From Clostridia bacterium (GTDB taxonomy: Bacteria > Bacillota_A > Clostridia > Christensenellales > Aristaeellaceae), in the NCBI GenBank assembly GCA_017525805.1, contig JAFXSH010000057.1, positions 1-26,940 of the forward strand: a stretch of 26,940 bases of DNA. The letters are read 5' to 3'. Positions 13,977 through 21,855 of this stretch are shown here, piece by piece. Position 1 is the first letter of the stretch, and every line of letters starts with the position of its first letter. The position numbers were made by a program, and so were the translations under genes. The notes under the pieces were generated by a model. The model ran no database searches and was not told the origin of the DNA. It saw nothing but the letters and a program-made list of their open reading frames with translations.

Positions 13977-14915
13977 CTATTCATCATAAAGATCACTTTT
14001 TCCTAAATTACATTTGCTACAAAGAGTGCGAAGATTCTCCATGGTTGTTTCTCCGCCTTTTGACCACGGCTTAATATGATCTATGTGCAACTCAACGGAG
14101 GAATCTTTCGCCGGTGAAGCTCCACAAAGGCAACATTTGAAGTTATCGCGCTGCATTACCTTAAAGCGTAATCGTAAGTTTATATCACGTTTTGTTTCGT
14201 GGACAGTACGAGAAGCAGGAATATCTTGAGAGGCAGAAGAAGTTGATTCGTTTTCAATCGAGTTTTCTTCCTCCTCACACTGTTGATCTCTATTATCACT
14301 ATTAATCCATTCTACAAACGCTTGAAGTGCTCCCCGCCAGCTTCCAAAGTGTCTTGCATAACTATTGAGTGAATATTTTGAGATACCACTTTTTATATCG
14401 GTTGTCGTAGGTTGTCGTCCAAGTAAAATCCATATTCTTTCGATTTCTTCAAGTATTTCGCCATCTGAAAGCGAACTAACAAAACCTGTTGGTAATAGAC
14501 CCGCTTCAAGTAGCGCATTTTGCCATGAGCCAAAACGATGTAATACTCTGTTTCGACCATGAATACCTAATTCAGAATACTCTGTTGAGGTTATTGTTTT
14601 TTTATTCAATATCCGCGCAACTCTCTTTAAGTCATCTATATACTCCTCATTTGAAAGCCTATCATTATCCCTGATCGAGTCTAAATAAGCAAGTTGAAGT
14701 GCATTTTTCCACGAGCCAAAGCGTTTTTGGATAGTAGAGAAATTATACTTTCCATTTTGCGTATATTGTTCTACAGTAACTGTATTCCTTGATAGAAGAC
14801 TGGCTACCCTCTGTAAATCACATAATAATTCTTCATCTCTTATGTTTCTATGGTATTCGTTTAATTCAAATTTCATTCTTCTCTGTCGAGTAGACAGCCT
14901 CGACACTCCTTTCAT
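13977..14915 (-). CDS. HNH endonuclease with three N-terminal HNH-associated repeats
   Basis: Up to 312 residues. The C-terminal HNH nuclease is clear: CCLCG, HIDHIKPWSKGG (catalytic His), NLRTLCSKCN closing the zinc ribbon. Upstream are three tandem repeats of 50-65 residues, each ending in (R/H)FGSW(K/Q/R)xAL, the pattern of the homing-endonuclease-associated repeat (HNH_repeat), probably a DNA-binding array. A Ser/Glu-rich linker separates the parts. The start is uncertain: the ATG at 14915 has no ribosome site, the ATG at 14876 has only GAGAAG, and AAAGGAG at about 14905-14911 would suit a CTG at 14897. Base composition is AT-rich, unlike the neighbours, and REP palindromes flank the gene, so it looks acquired. 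Its target and role (selfish element or defence) are unknown. Confidence 0.85.
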   Translation of the reverse strand: MKGVSRLSTRQRRMKFELNEYHRNIRDEELLCDLQRVASLLSRNTVTVEQYTQNGKYNFSTIQKRFGSWKNALQLAYLDSIRDNDRLSNEEYIDDLKRVARILNKKTITSTEYSELGIHGRNRVLHRFGSWQNALLEAGLLPTGFVSSLSDGEILEEIERIWILLGRQPTTTDIKSGISKYSLNSYARHFGSWRGALQAFVEWINSDNRDQQCEEEENSIENESTSSASQDIPASRTVHETKRDINLRLRFKVMQRDNFKCCLCGASPAKDSSVELHIDHIKPWSKGGETTMENLRTLCSKCNLGKSDLYDE

Positions 14916-14975
14916 AGAATTTATTTCAAATAAAAGGTTTGCCTTTTGCCTCTCACAAAACTGTAAAGAAAAAGG

Positions 14976-14997
14976 AGTGGGATTTAATACGTCCCCT
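14976..14997. repeat. REP-like palindrome remnant upstream of the HNH gene
   Basis: AGTGGGATTTAATACGTCCC then CT: GGGA and TCCC arms with a GGGGACG core on the minus strand, resembling the REP cores at 13796-13970. Confidence 0.45.
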
Positions 14998-15020
14998 AAA
15001 CCTTCTTCATTCTGATTAAA

Positions 15021-15608
15021 TTAGAAATACCGAATCATTTGCACCAGCGTTTCGGAATGATCCGTTACTCTTTCTGAAAAGACCTGAAACCCGTTTTCTT
15101 CGTAAAAATGAATCAGTCCGGGCGCGGGGGCACATTCAAGATAGGCTGCTTTTCCGCCTAAAGCAAGCTGCATGGTCTGAATAATATCGCAGGCCATTTT
15201 CAACAGTTCGTCCCCAGTGACCAATGCATTATATCCATTGGTATAGTTTTTCCCAAGCTGGGCGATCAGCGGCGCGGATAATATGGTCATTTTTGTTTCC
15301 GGGATGCGGGTGGAAAATTTGGCAAGTCTTTTTTTCAGGCTCGCACCCAGCCTGGCTTTATCAGGGATAAACAGCGTTTTATTTGCAAGAGAGAAGTAAC
15401 CGACCAGCACCACACTTCCCTTATAACCTGTAAAAACAAGATGCGTCTTCGCCAATCCCTGCCGGGAGAAGGTCACCGCTTTATTGTGAAGAAAATCCTC
15501 GATGTCGGCATTCATCGGACAAGAATAATTGGAGAGGATGGCATTCAGCGCTTCCTCTCCAATGGATTCAATCAGGCTGTCAATTGTGATGATCTTGTAA
15601 CCCGTCAT
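15021..15608 (-). CDS. GNAT-family acetyltransferase, candidate toxin of a two-gene module
   Basis: 195 residues from the ATG at 15608, which has GGAG about 9 nt upstream inside the preceding gene. The first half (SNYSCPMNADIEDFLHNKAV) and GYFSLANKTL suit GNAT proteins. The C-terminal part GGKAAYLECAPAPGLIHFYEENGFQVF is the usual GNAT motif B region with the conserved FYE.xGF. The start overlaps the 3' end of the upstream small gene by 29 nt, a tight coupling usual in toxin-antitoxin pairs. Known GNAT toxins (AtaT, TacT) acetylate aminoacyl-tRNA and pair with a DUF1778 antitoxin; this protein is longer and the partner is different. It could instead be an ordinary metabolite acetyltransferase with an accessory protein. 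Confidence 0.7.
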   Translation of the reverse strand: MTGYKIITIDSLIESIGEEALNAILSNYSCPMNADIEDFLHNKAVTFSRQGLAKTHLVFTGYKGSVVLVGYFSLANKTLFIPDKARLGASLKKRLAKFSTRIPETKMTILSAPLIAQLGKNYTNGYNALVTGDELLKMACDIIQTMQLALGGKAAYLECAPAPGLIHFYEENGFQVFSERVTDHSETLVQMIRYF

Positions 15609-15786
15609 TGTTCGTATCTCCAAATATCTTACGTATAGCCGCCGGATCGCTGATTTGTTCGACGGGCCTGGAATAGACAATTTCTTTTGTTTTTGACGCT
15701 TTAGATTGCTCCAGCGCTTTTACAAAACGGGCTATTTTTTTTCGGTCTTTAATATAGACCGTTTCGGAAATGCTGCTCGTAGCCAT
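15580..15786 (-). CDS. Small antitoxin-like protein upstream of the GNAT gene
   Basis: 68 residues beginning MATSSISETVYIKDRKKI, with AGGAGG 8 nt before the ATG. A short strand (ETVYIKD) followed by a basic amphipathic helix (RKKIARFVKALEQSK) could form a small DNA-binding or dimerisation domain; the Lys/Ser-rich middle and the PVEQISDPAAIRKIFGD tail could contact the toxin. It is read first, from a consensus promoter whose spacer holds a perfect palindrome (15882-15894), consistent with autorepression. I do not recognise a named family; the antitoxin role is inferred from gene order and overlap. Confidence 0.65.
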   Translation of the reverse strand: MATSSISETVYIKDRKKIARFVKALEQSKASKTKEIVYSRPVEQISDPAAIRKIFGDTNNDGLQDHHN

Positions 15787-15874
15787 ACAATCGCCTCCTG
15801 TCTCCTTCCAGTTCGATTCCTGCGCTTGTAATATCTGGACAAGCGAAAACCAATTCATTCAAAAATGGTATCTT

Positions 15875-15903
15875 ATTATAGGCAATATTATTGCTGTTGT
15901 CAA
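15875..15903 (-). promoter_or_regulatory. Consensus promoter with palindromic operator for the GNAT module
   Basis: Read leftward: perfect TTGACA (15903-15898), 17-bp spacer, perfect TATAAT (15880-15875). The spacer contains the 13-bp perfect palindrome GCAATATTATTGC (15882-15894), ideally placed for a repressor to block RNA polymerase. Confidence 0.85.
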
Positions 15904-16000
15904 TCCATTTTTCTTGGCATTGCTGTAAATTTTTTGTAAACTTTTTATTCTTGCTGAATATCCACTTTTTTCAAATAACAGGTTGGGCACCCCTTTTCGT

Positions 16001-16801
16001 TCAACTCCCCGTAGACCGGTAAAACTTCATGGCCTTTTGAAACACGGCGTACAGGATCAAAAACGCGGCGGCCCCGGCCAGGGGGGTGACGAAGGCTGTC
16101 CAGGCGGGCCAGCCGTAGAGGGGCTTGCCTAAGATGTAGGCGGCGGGGACGTGCAGGGTGAGGGCGAAAGGGGCTACCACCGTGAACAGCATCCGCAGGG
16201 GCCGGGGGAAAATGTCGATGGGGTACTGGCAGGCGCTGCGGCCCCCGTAGGTGAGGGCGTTCACCAGTTCCACCGATTTCACGGAATGGATGCAGAAAAC
16301 CGCCTCGATCAGGAACAGGCCCAGCACCAGCAGCGTACCAAGCAAAATGGATTCACACAGGGCCAGGGCTTTGAGGAAGGTCCATTCCACACGCGCCATA
16401 TTGCTGCCCATGATCAGCGCCGCCGTGCCCACGGCGATGCAGGCGATGCGGCGGGGGTCGATGGCGCTGCAAAGCACCTGGGTCAGCACGCCCCGGGGGC
16501 GCAGAAGCAGGGTGTCAAGCTGCCCGGAGCGCACCATGCCGGGAAAGGCCCCGGTGACGCCCCGGCCCAAAAACTCCGTCAGGTAAAAGGTGACGGACAT
16601 CATGCCGAAGAAAAAGTAAAGGTCGCCGGGCGTCCACTGGTTCAGATGATCGAACCGATCCACGATCAGGATCACCGCCAGCAGCTCGCCCCCCTCCATC
16701 ACCAGTTGGGCGATGGTCTGCATGATGAAGGAAGCAGGGTACTGCAATTGGCTTTTCATTAGGATGCCCATGGATTTCCAGTACAATTTGATGGTGTCCA
16801 T
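16001..16801 (-). CDS. ABC-2 type exporter permease, second subunit
   Basis: 266 residues with about six hydrophobic helices, resembling the ABC2_membrane_6 (DUF990) family. It begins MDTIKLYWKSMGILMKSQLQYPASF, and the loop RSGQLDTLLLRPRG is a recognisable coupling segment of this permease class (compare KIRTGNIAYDLCRP in its partner). The ATG at 16801 has GGAGG upstream; the longer frame reads into the mobile repeat. It belongs with the ATPase at 17889-18854 and the permease at 17101-17892 but is separated from them by a 249-bp inserted repeat. Exported substrate unknown. Confidence 0.82.
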   Translation of the reverse strand: MDTIKLYWKSMGILMKSQLQYPASFIMQTIAQLVMEGGELLAVILIVDRFDHLNQWTPGDLYFFFGMMSVTFYLTEFLGRGVTGAFPGMVRSGQLDTLLLRPRGVLTQVLCSAIDPRRIACIAVGTAALIMGSNMARVEWTFLKALALCESILLGTLLVLGLFLIEAVFCIHSVKSVELVNALTYGGRSACQYPIDIFPRPLRMLFTVVAPFALTLHVPAAYILGKPLYGWPAWTAFVTPLAGAAAFLILYAVFQKAMKFYRSTGS

Positions 16802-16833
16802 CTGATCCTCCGGTATTTTTCGTCTGGCGCTGA

Positions 16834-17082
16834 AAGAGCACTTTAAGTCAGGGACAAAGGAGACCGGCGGGGCGTTGCCCCGCGCCCTACCAGGGGAATG
16901 ATTCCCCTGGACCCCTCTCCTGGCGAAGCTGCAAGCTTGGCCGTTTCCTCCAAGCAACAGCGGGATATTGTTTATTCACTGCATTATGTATCATTCGCAA
17001 GTGTGGGTCCAGGGAGGTCACCTCCCTGGTGGGGTCTGGGGTGAAACCCCAGCGGGTTCCCTTTCTGACTTAAAGTGTCCTT
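16834..17082. mobile_element. MITE-like hairpin-rich element, copy B (249 bp)
   Basis: Terminal inverted repeats AAGAGCACTTTAAGTCAG (16834-16851) and CTGACTTAAAGTGTCCTT (17065-17082), two mismatches. Reverse-complemented, its right half aligns with the left end of copy A: hairpin GGGGTTTCACCCC, then ACCCCACC, then CCAGGGAGG...CCTCCCTGG, then the CGCTGTTGCTTGGA segment. It is shorter than A and C, lacking their central block. It lies between two permease genes of one ABC operon, 18 bp after the stop of the first. Confidence 0.85.
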
Positions 17083-17100
17083 GAAGGACGATGCTCCTGT

Positions 17101-17892
17101 TCAGCCTCCTTGCAGCACAAGCCTCTTTTGATTGCTTCGCCACAGCAGCAGGCCCAATCCCACGATGGCGGCGGTCCAGGCGGCTTGCAGGAGTAGGACG
17201 GCAGGGGCGGCGGACAGGGCCCGTTCCCCGGTGTACAGGCGGATGGGCGCGTCCAGCAGTTGGGCGTAGGGCAGGGCGGTGATCACCTTCTGCCAGCTGT
17301 CCGGGAACAGGGTCAGGGGCAGGATGTTGCCGCACAAAATCATCATCAGCAGGTTCATCATGGCCTGCATGCCCCGGCTGTCCAGGGTGCGCATGGTGAA
17401 GCCCATGGTCACGTTTTCCAGGGCGCACATGCATAAAAGGCCCAGGAACAGCCCCAGCACCGCCACGCAGAACGCGGACAGGGAAACGGGGCCACAAATG
17501 CCCCAGCCATCCGGCAGCAGGGCGGCGAAAACCAGCATGGGCGCGGCCCGAAGCAGGCTGCCCAGCAGCTTTTGGGCCATGATGCGGCTGTAATAGTAAC
17601 CGTATAATTGCAGGGGACGGCACAGGTCGTAGGCGATGTTGCCGGTTCTGATTTTGTCCAGCAAATCGCCGTCCGAGGCCAGCAGCATGCGGAAAAAAGC
17701 CTGCTGGAGCCACACGTAGGTGGTCACGGAGGAAAGGGGCATGGTTTGGGGCTTGCCAGCGTACAGGGCCCGGTACAAAGCAATCAAAATCAGCCCGAAA
17801 AACATCTGGCAGATCACACCGCCGATGACCGCGCCCCGGTATTGCAATTCCATTTTCCACCGCATGCGGAATACAGAAAGATACGCTTTCAT
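17101..17892 (-). CDS. ABC-2 type exporter permease, first subunit
   Basis: 263 residues, about six transmembrane helices. The start MKAYLSVFRMRWKMELQYRG and the loop KIRTGNIAYDLCRPLQLYGYYY are typical of the paired permeases of this exporter class. The ATG overlaps the ATPase stop (ATGA at 17892-17889), so it is translated directly after the ATPase. It should heterodimerise with the permease at 16001-16801. Confidence 0.85.
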   Translation of the reverse strand: MKAYLSVFRMRWKMELQYRGAVIGGVICQMFFGLILIALYRALYAGKPQTMPLSSVTTYVWLQQAFFRMLLASDGDLLDKIRTGNIAYDLCRPLQLYGYYYSRIMAQKLLGSLLRAAPMLVFAALLPDGWGICGPVSLSAFCVAVLGLFLGLLCMCALENVTMGFTMRTLDSRGMQAMMNLLMMILCGNILPLTLFPDSWQKVITALPYAQLLDAPIRLYTGERALSAAPAVLLLQAAWTAAIVGLGLLLWRSNQKRLVLQGG

Positions 17893-18854
17893 AAATCCAT
17901 CTCCCGGTACATGGCCGCAATTAGGTGATCCACATTTTGGGGCTGGGCCGTCCATTCCCGAATGGGCCCGGCGTTCTGCAGAAGGGCCATGACCTGCGCC
18001 GTGGGGATGCTTTCATGATCGTACACCACGCGGTATTCGTCCCCCTCCCGGCTCACCTGGCAGCCCGCCGGAAGCGCGGGGAAATCCACCGGCCCGTCGT
18101 AGCGCAGGGTCATGACCCGCTGCGTATCGTACCGGGAAAGCAGTTCGGGCAGGGCCCCGTCGTACAGCTTGCTGCCGTGGCCCAGCACCATGACCCTTGG
18201 GCACAGGGCGGCGATATCCTCCATATCGTGGGTGGTGAGCAGGATGGTGGTGCCGTTTTTTTCGTTCTCCCGCTTGAGGAAATCCCGCAGGGCCAGTTTG
18301 CTCACCGCATCCAGGCCGATGGTGGGTTCGTCGAGGAAAAGCAGCTCCGGCCCGTGGAGCAGGGACCCGCACAGCTCCGCCCGCATGCGCTGGCCCAAGC
18401 TCAAAAGCCGCAGCGGCGTGCGCAAAAGGTCCCCCAAGTTCAGGGCTTCGGTCAGCTCCTCATACCGCTTCTGGAAATCTCCATCCGGCACCCGGTAAAT
18501 ATCCTTGAGCAGGGCGAAGCTGTCGGCGATGGGCACGTCCCACCAAAGCTGGGTGCGCTGGCCGAACACCACGCCAATGCGCCGGACGTGCTGTTTTCTT
18601 TCCTTCCAGGGGGTCAGGCCGCCAACGTCGGCGGAACCCCCATCCGGTGTGAGGATGCCGGACAGGATTTTCACCGTGGTGGATTTGCCCGCGCCGTTGG
18701 GGCCGATGTAGCCCACCAGTTCCCCCCGCTCGATGGAAAAGGAAACGCCCCGCAGGGCCCGCACTTCCGATTTTTCCCGCAGCAAATGGCCCTTTTCCCG
18801 CTTTTTGCGCACGGTAAAGGTTTTCGTCAGGTTTTCTACTGTAATGTAACGCAT
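17889..18854 (-). CDS. ABC-2 type exporter ATPase
   Basis: 321 residues. Walker A GPNGAGKST (about 54-62), the Q-loop (VFGQRTQLWWDVP), signature LSLGQRMR, Walker B LLFLDEPTIGLD and the switch His in TTHD are all present. A basic N-terminal insertion (RKKREKGHLLREKSEV) and a C-terminal regulatory extension of about 80 residues are typical of the DrrA-like ATPases that pair with DUF990 permeases. GGAGG lies about 6 nt before the ATG. It is the first gene of the operon, behind the promoter at 18904-18933. Substrate unknown; relatives move lipids, antibiotics or peptides. Confidence 0.9.
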   Translation of the reverse strand: MRYITVENLTKTFTVRKKREKGHLLREKSEVRALRGVSFSIERGELVGYIGPNGAGKSTTVKILSGILTPDGGSADVGGLTPWKERKQHVRRIGVVFGQRTQLWWDVPIADSFALLKDIYRVPDGDFQKRYEELTEALNLGDLLRTPLRLLSLGQRMRAELCGSLLHGPELLFLDEPTIGLDAVSKLALRDFLKRENEKNGTTILLTTHDMEDIAALCPRVMVLGHGSKLYDGALPELLSRYDTQRVMTLRYDGPVDFPALPAGCQVSREGDEYRVVYDHESIPTAQVMALLQNAGPIREWTAQPQNVDHLIAAMYREMDL

Positions 18855-18903
18855 GCCGTCCTCCGCGCCGGTTCGGTAAACATTAAGAAATAATAGGAAG
18901 CAT

Positions 18904-18933
18904 ATTTTAGCGCGCGGACAGAAGCTTTGTCAA
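18904..18933 (-). promoter_or_regulatory. Promoter of the ABC-2 exporter operon
   Basis: Read leftward: perfect TTGACA (18933-18928), 18 bp, TAAAAT (18909-18904). Confidence 0.65.
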
Positions 18934-19026
18934 GCGCTTTGTTTTAGGACACGGAAAGAGAGAAAAAAAGCGCAAAAAATGAGAAGAGATGGAAAAGATA
19001 GGGCAAATACTGATCATCAAAGCGCT

Positions 19027-19055
19027 ATACAATCGCCTGGGCTTTATTGTATAAT
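19027..19055 (+). promoter_or_regulatory. Possible promoter of the secreted orphan gene
   Basis: A perfect TATAAT at 19050-19055 has only a weak -35 (ATACAA, 19027-19032) at 17 bp. Confidence 0.4.
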
Positions 19056-19104
19056 ACGCTCGTTGCGTTTGCGCGACAAAAATTTGAAAAAGAGGTAAAC
19101 AACA

Positions 19105-19626
19105 ATGAAAAAGCTGATTTCTGTTCTGCTGCTGGCCTGCATGCTCGTGATGCCCTTCGCCGCCATGGCCGAAGCTGCCGTGGACGTGAACATCGTGAAC
19201 TGGGAAGACTATGAAGCGGTCACCGACCAGGTGGAAGGCGAATTTGTGTCCAGCGAAGAATGGGGCGTTATGTTCTGGCTGCCTTCCTACTTCCAGGAAA
19301 TCGAAGTCAACGAAGACATGGCCAACCTGGGTATCATCAACTTCTACGCCACTGAAGACGGCGCTTATATGATCGGCGTTGCCGAACAGTCCTTCGACGA
19401 TCTGGACGCCTACCTGGAAAATGAAGGCGCCAGCAACATCGAATATGTGCTGATCAACGGTATTGCCGCCCTTTCTTACGATGTGGAAAGCGAAGACTGC
19501 ACCTATGTGATGTTCATCAATGAGGAAGGGACCTATGGCCTCTCCTTCGGGTTCCAGCCCATCTCCGACGAAGGCTTCGCCGCGATTGCCCTCTGCATGA
19601 TGGCTTCTTTCCAGTTTGCTGACTAA
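19105..19626 (+). CDS. Secreted acidic protein of unknown function
   Basis: 173 residues. A signal peptide is clear (MKKLISVLLLACMLVMPFAA, then MAEA) and is close in sequence to that of the metQ product. The Cys inside the signal does not sit in a good lipobox, so a soluble secreted protein is more likely. The mature part is strongly acidic with alternating strands and aromatic residues (EEWGVMFWLPSYFQEIEV) and one Cys pair spread over the C-terminal half. I do not recognise the family. It stands alone between a possible promoter and a terminator. Confidence 0.8.
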   Translation: MKKLISVLLLACMLVMPFAAMAEAAVDVNIVNWEDYEAVTDQVEGEFVSSEEWGVMFWLPSYFQEIEVNEDMANLGIINFYATEDGAYMIGVAEQSFDDLDAYLENEGASNIEYVLINGIAALSYDVESEDCTYVMFINEEGTYGLSFGFQPISDEGFAAIALCMMASFQFAD

Positions 19627-19675
19627 TCGCCGTCAGGTTTCGGGGTTTCCGCATAAAGATCCATGAAACCATCCG

Positions 19676-19704
19676 CGCTCCCGCTTTTCCGGGGGCGTTT
19701 TTTT
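19676..19704 (+). terminator. Rho-independent terminator after the secreted orphan
   Basis: CGCTCCCG (19676-19683), 6-nt loop, CGGGGGCG (19690-19697, one T-G pair), then seven T. Confidence 0.85.
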
Positions 19705-19786
19705 GTTTTCCATGTGCGCCTTAAAGCCGGGTTTTTTTGCATAATCGTCGCCGCCGCCGCATATCCTGGCCCGGAGGTGCGTGGGC

Positions 19787-20470
19787 TTGAACAAACGGTG
19801 GGGTGCTGTGGCGCTGGGAGTGGCGGCGCTGCTCATGTGGGGATGGGTGCATGGGGAAAAAGCGGCCTTGCCCGCCTCGGCGGGGCCGGAACGCATGCTG
19901 ATCTGGGTGGAGCTGGACAGCAAGCGCCTGACGGTGTACGAGAACGGGGAAGCGGCGGCGGTGTTTTCCATCGCGGCAGGTACGGGGGACACGCCCTCGC
20001 CCATCGGCGCGTTCCGGATCACCAGCCGGTTCACGACCGATTTGTCCGGCTTTGGCACCCGGTTCTTGGGCCTGAACGTGCCCTGGGGCAGCTATGGCCT
20101 CCACGGCACCAATAAGCCAAGCTCCATCGGCAAAAACGCCTCCCACGGCTGCATCCGCATGCAGGTTAAGGACGCGGAAAAGCTCTACGCCATGGTGGCC
20201 ACCGGCACCCGGGTGGTGATCGAGGGCGGTCCCTACGGCCCCCTGAATTGGGGCCTGCGCACCCTGCGGGAAGGGGACCGGGGCGCCGACGTGCGTCAAT
20301 TGCAATTGCGCCTGATCCAGCGGGGCTTCCTGTACGGCGGCGCGGACGGGGTCTTCGGCGCTTCCACGCGCCGGGCCGTCATCGCGGCCCGCTCCGCATT
20401 GGGCTTTTCCCCAGGCGACCAGGCCGACCGCGCTTTGCAGCAGGCCCTGGGCTGCGCGGAGTTTGAATAG
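19787..20470 (+). CDS. L,D-transpeptidase (YkuD) with C-terminal peptidoglycan-binding domain
   Basis: 227 residues. After an N-terminal signal/anchor helix (WGAVALGVAALLMWGWV) comes the YkuD domain. Its catalytic motif is complete: HGTN then SHGCIRM, with the nucleophilic Cys. IWVELDSKRLTVYENGEA is the usual domain start. The last 60 residues (LREGDRGADVRQLQLRLIQRG) form a PG_binding_1 domain. It would cross-link or modify peptidoglycan outside the membrane. The TTG at 19787 is preferred because GGAGG (19773-19777) is 9 nt away; a GTG at 19781 is only 3 nt from it. Confidence 0.9.
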   Translation: MNKRWGAVALGVAALLMWGWVHGEKAALPASAGPERMLIWVELDSKRLTVYENGEAAAVFSIAAGTGDTPSPIGAFRITSRFTTDLSGFGTRFLGLNVPWGSYGLHGTNKPSSIGKNASHGCIRMQVKDAEKLYAMVATGTRVVIEGGPYGPLNWGLRTLREGDRGADVRQLQLRLIQRGFLYGGADGVFGASTRRAVIAARSALGFSPGDQADRALQQALGCAEFE

Positions 20471-20576
20471 GGGAAATGGGACCGGCCGCGTTGCCCTCAT
20501 ACAGCCGTTTCAGCAGTATAGAACTTTCGAAAACGGAGCCGCGTGAGGCGCGGACATTCCTTACCGCGCACGCAAA

Positions 20577-20603
20577 GGGACGCCGCCATAACAGCGGCGT
20601 CCC
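20577..20603 (-). terminator. Strong hairpin, probable terminator of the Mn-riboswitch operon
   Basis: GGGACGCCGC (20577-20586) and GCGGCGTCCC (20594-20603) form a 10-bp perfect stem with a 7-nt loop, 28 bp past the stop of the leftward gene. The following minus-strand sequence has only TTTG, so termination may be inefficient. Confidence 0.6.
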
Positions 20604-20630
20604 CCGATTATACCGCGCTTTCGGAAACGC

Positions 20631-21560
20631 TCATTCGGCGGTGATCTGGCGGCATACCGGACCGGCAATGCCGTTTTCACCAATCATGTTGTTCTCCATA
20701 TCGCGGAGGCGGAAAATGACCACATTTCCGGTCTGACCGGCGGCAAGGCCGTCGGAAACGGTCACTGTGACGCTCTGGGCAGTTTCATCCCAGGCCAGCG
20801 TCCAATCCTGGACGAAGTCCATGGCGATGCCGAATTCGTTCCTGTTGACCGGCTTGCTGAAGCTGACGGTGAAGGTTCCGGCGGCAGCGTCAAGGGCGGA
20901 AACGGTGATTTCGGTATCGAAGGCCGTCGGAGTAGGGGGCAGGGGCGCGCGATTCCCGTCGTCCGCCAGCGTATTCGGATAGATGGGCCAGATCGGGTTG
21001 GCGCTGATGGTGGAATCCGAAGGAGCCCAGGAGGGACGCTCCCTGGCATCGTCGCTGCTGGAGCCGGCCGGTTCCAGGGTCTGGTACAGCGCTTTGTCAA
21101 AAGATACTTCCAGAGTGTAGCCGGGCAGCGCGGCCAGCTTGAGATGCTTAAGCGTCAGCACGTCATAGTTGACGCTTGTTTCCACCTTCGCGCCGTAGTC
21201 CAGCACCCAGCCGTCCGTCGTGGATTCATTCGTGGAGGTTTCCAGCTTGACGCCGTCCGCATACATTTCCAGGGCGCCGGCGTCTACCCTGCTGGTAAAG
21301 CCGAAGATCGGGTGCTCGGCCCCGTTGGTGTTGTTGCTCGTGATGCCGTGACGGAAGGCGTCGGTGAAACCCATGGCTTGGAAATAAACCGTCTTGGCGT
21401 CCTTGGTTCCGGCCGCTGTCACCGCGTAACGGCCCTGGAGCGCGTTTTCCAGATCAAAGGTGGCAATGCCGTCCACCGCGGCGGCTTTCATTTCGCTGCC
21501 GTCCGGCAAGACCAGCGTCGCTTCGTCCGCGTCGGTGTGGGCGATGACCTTTGTCTGCAT
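20631..21560 (-). CDS. Ig-like domain protein of unknown function, no signal peptide
   Basis: 309 residues of beta-rich sequence with Thr/Ser/Asp-rich turns, a Pro-rich linker (ARERPSWAPSD, RAPLPPTPTAFD) and a C-terminal domain like bacterial Ig modules (ITVSALDAAAGTFTVSFSKPV). Such proteins are normally exported, yet it starts at MQTKVIAHTDADEATLVLPD with no signal peptide and a TGA just before the ATG. GGAGGG in the previous gene lies 15 nt from this ATG but 7 nt from a GTG at 21568 in another frame. The 5' end may therefore be frameshifted or truncated. Third gene of the leftward unit behind the Mn riboswitch. Confidence 0.65.
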   Translation of the reverse strand: MQTKVIAHTDADEATLVLPDGSEMKAAAVDGIATFDLENALQGRYAVTAAGTKDAKTVYFQAMGFTDAFRHGITSNNTNGAEHPIFGFTSRVDAGALEMYADGVKLETSTNESTTDGWVLDYGAKVETSVNYDVLTLKHLKLAALPGYTLEVSFDKALYQTLEPAGSSSDDARERPSWAPSDSTISANPIWPIYPNTLADDGNRAPLPPTPTAFDTEITVSALDAAAGTFTVSFSKPVNRNEFGIAMDFVQDWTLAWDETAQSVTVTVSDGLAAGQTGNVVIFRLRDMENNMIGENGIAGPVCRQITAE

Positions 21561-21571
21561 TCAAACACGGT

Positions 21572-21772
21572 TTATCCCTCCAGGTCCTTTTTGTTTTGAC
21601 GCAGCCGTATCAGATTGAGGACGTTTCCCGCTGCCACGAACAGCAATCCAACCATGAGCACAGTGCTGTCGGCGTTTGCGTCAAAAATCGAGGTGAGAAT
21701 AAAGGCGAGACCGATAATTCCAAGCGCCAGGCAGGTAATGTTCATCCAGGTGCTATACAGTTTCTTATCCAT
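21572..21772 (-). CDS. Small two-helix membrane protein
   Basis: 66 residues with two hydrophobic helices (WMNITCLALGIIGLAFILTS and the later VLMVGLLFVAAGNVLNLI) and a basic tail (RLRQNKKDLEG). AAAGGAG lies about 10 nt before the ATG. Family not recognised. It is the second gene of the unit read from the Mn riboswitch and ends 11 bp before the Ig-like gene. A GC-rich hairpin (21818-21838) without a T run lies between it and the upstream gene and may only shape the messenger. Confidence 0.75.
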   Translation of the reverse strand: MDKKLYSTWMNITCLALGIIGLAFILTSIFDANADSTVLMVGLLFVAAGNVLNLIRLRQNKKDLEG

Positions 21773-21855
21773 GATGGCTTTCTCCTTTATTGATCAATCA
21801 GTATCAGCGAGCGTAACGGGGCGGTTGTTCCCCGCCCCGGAGAACGGAAGGAATG

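Noticed and set aside
21818..21838. Terminator between the first two genes of the Mn unit
   Set aside because: GGGGCGG/CCGCCCC forms a good stem but no T run follows on the minus strand, so it was not called a terminator.
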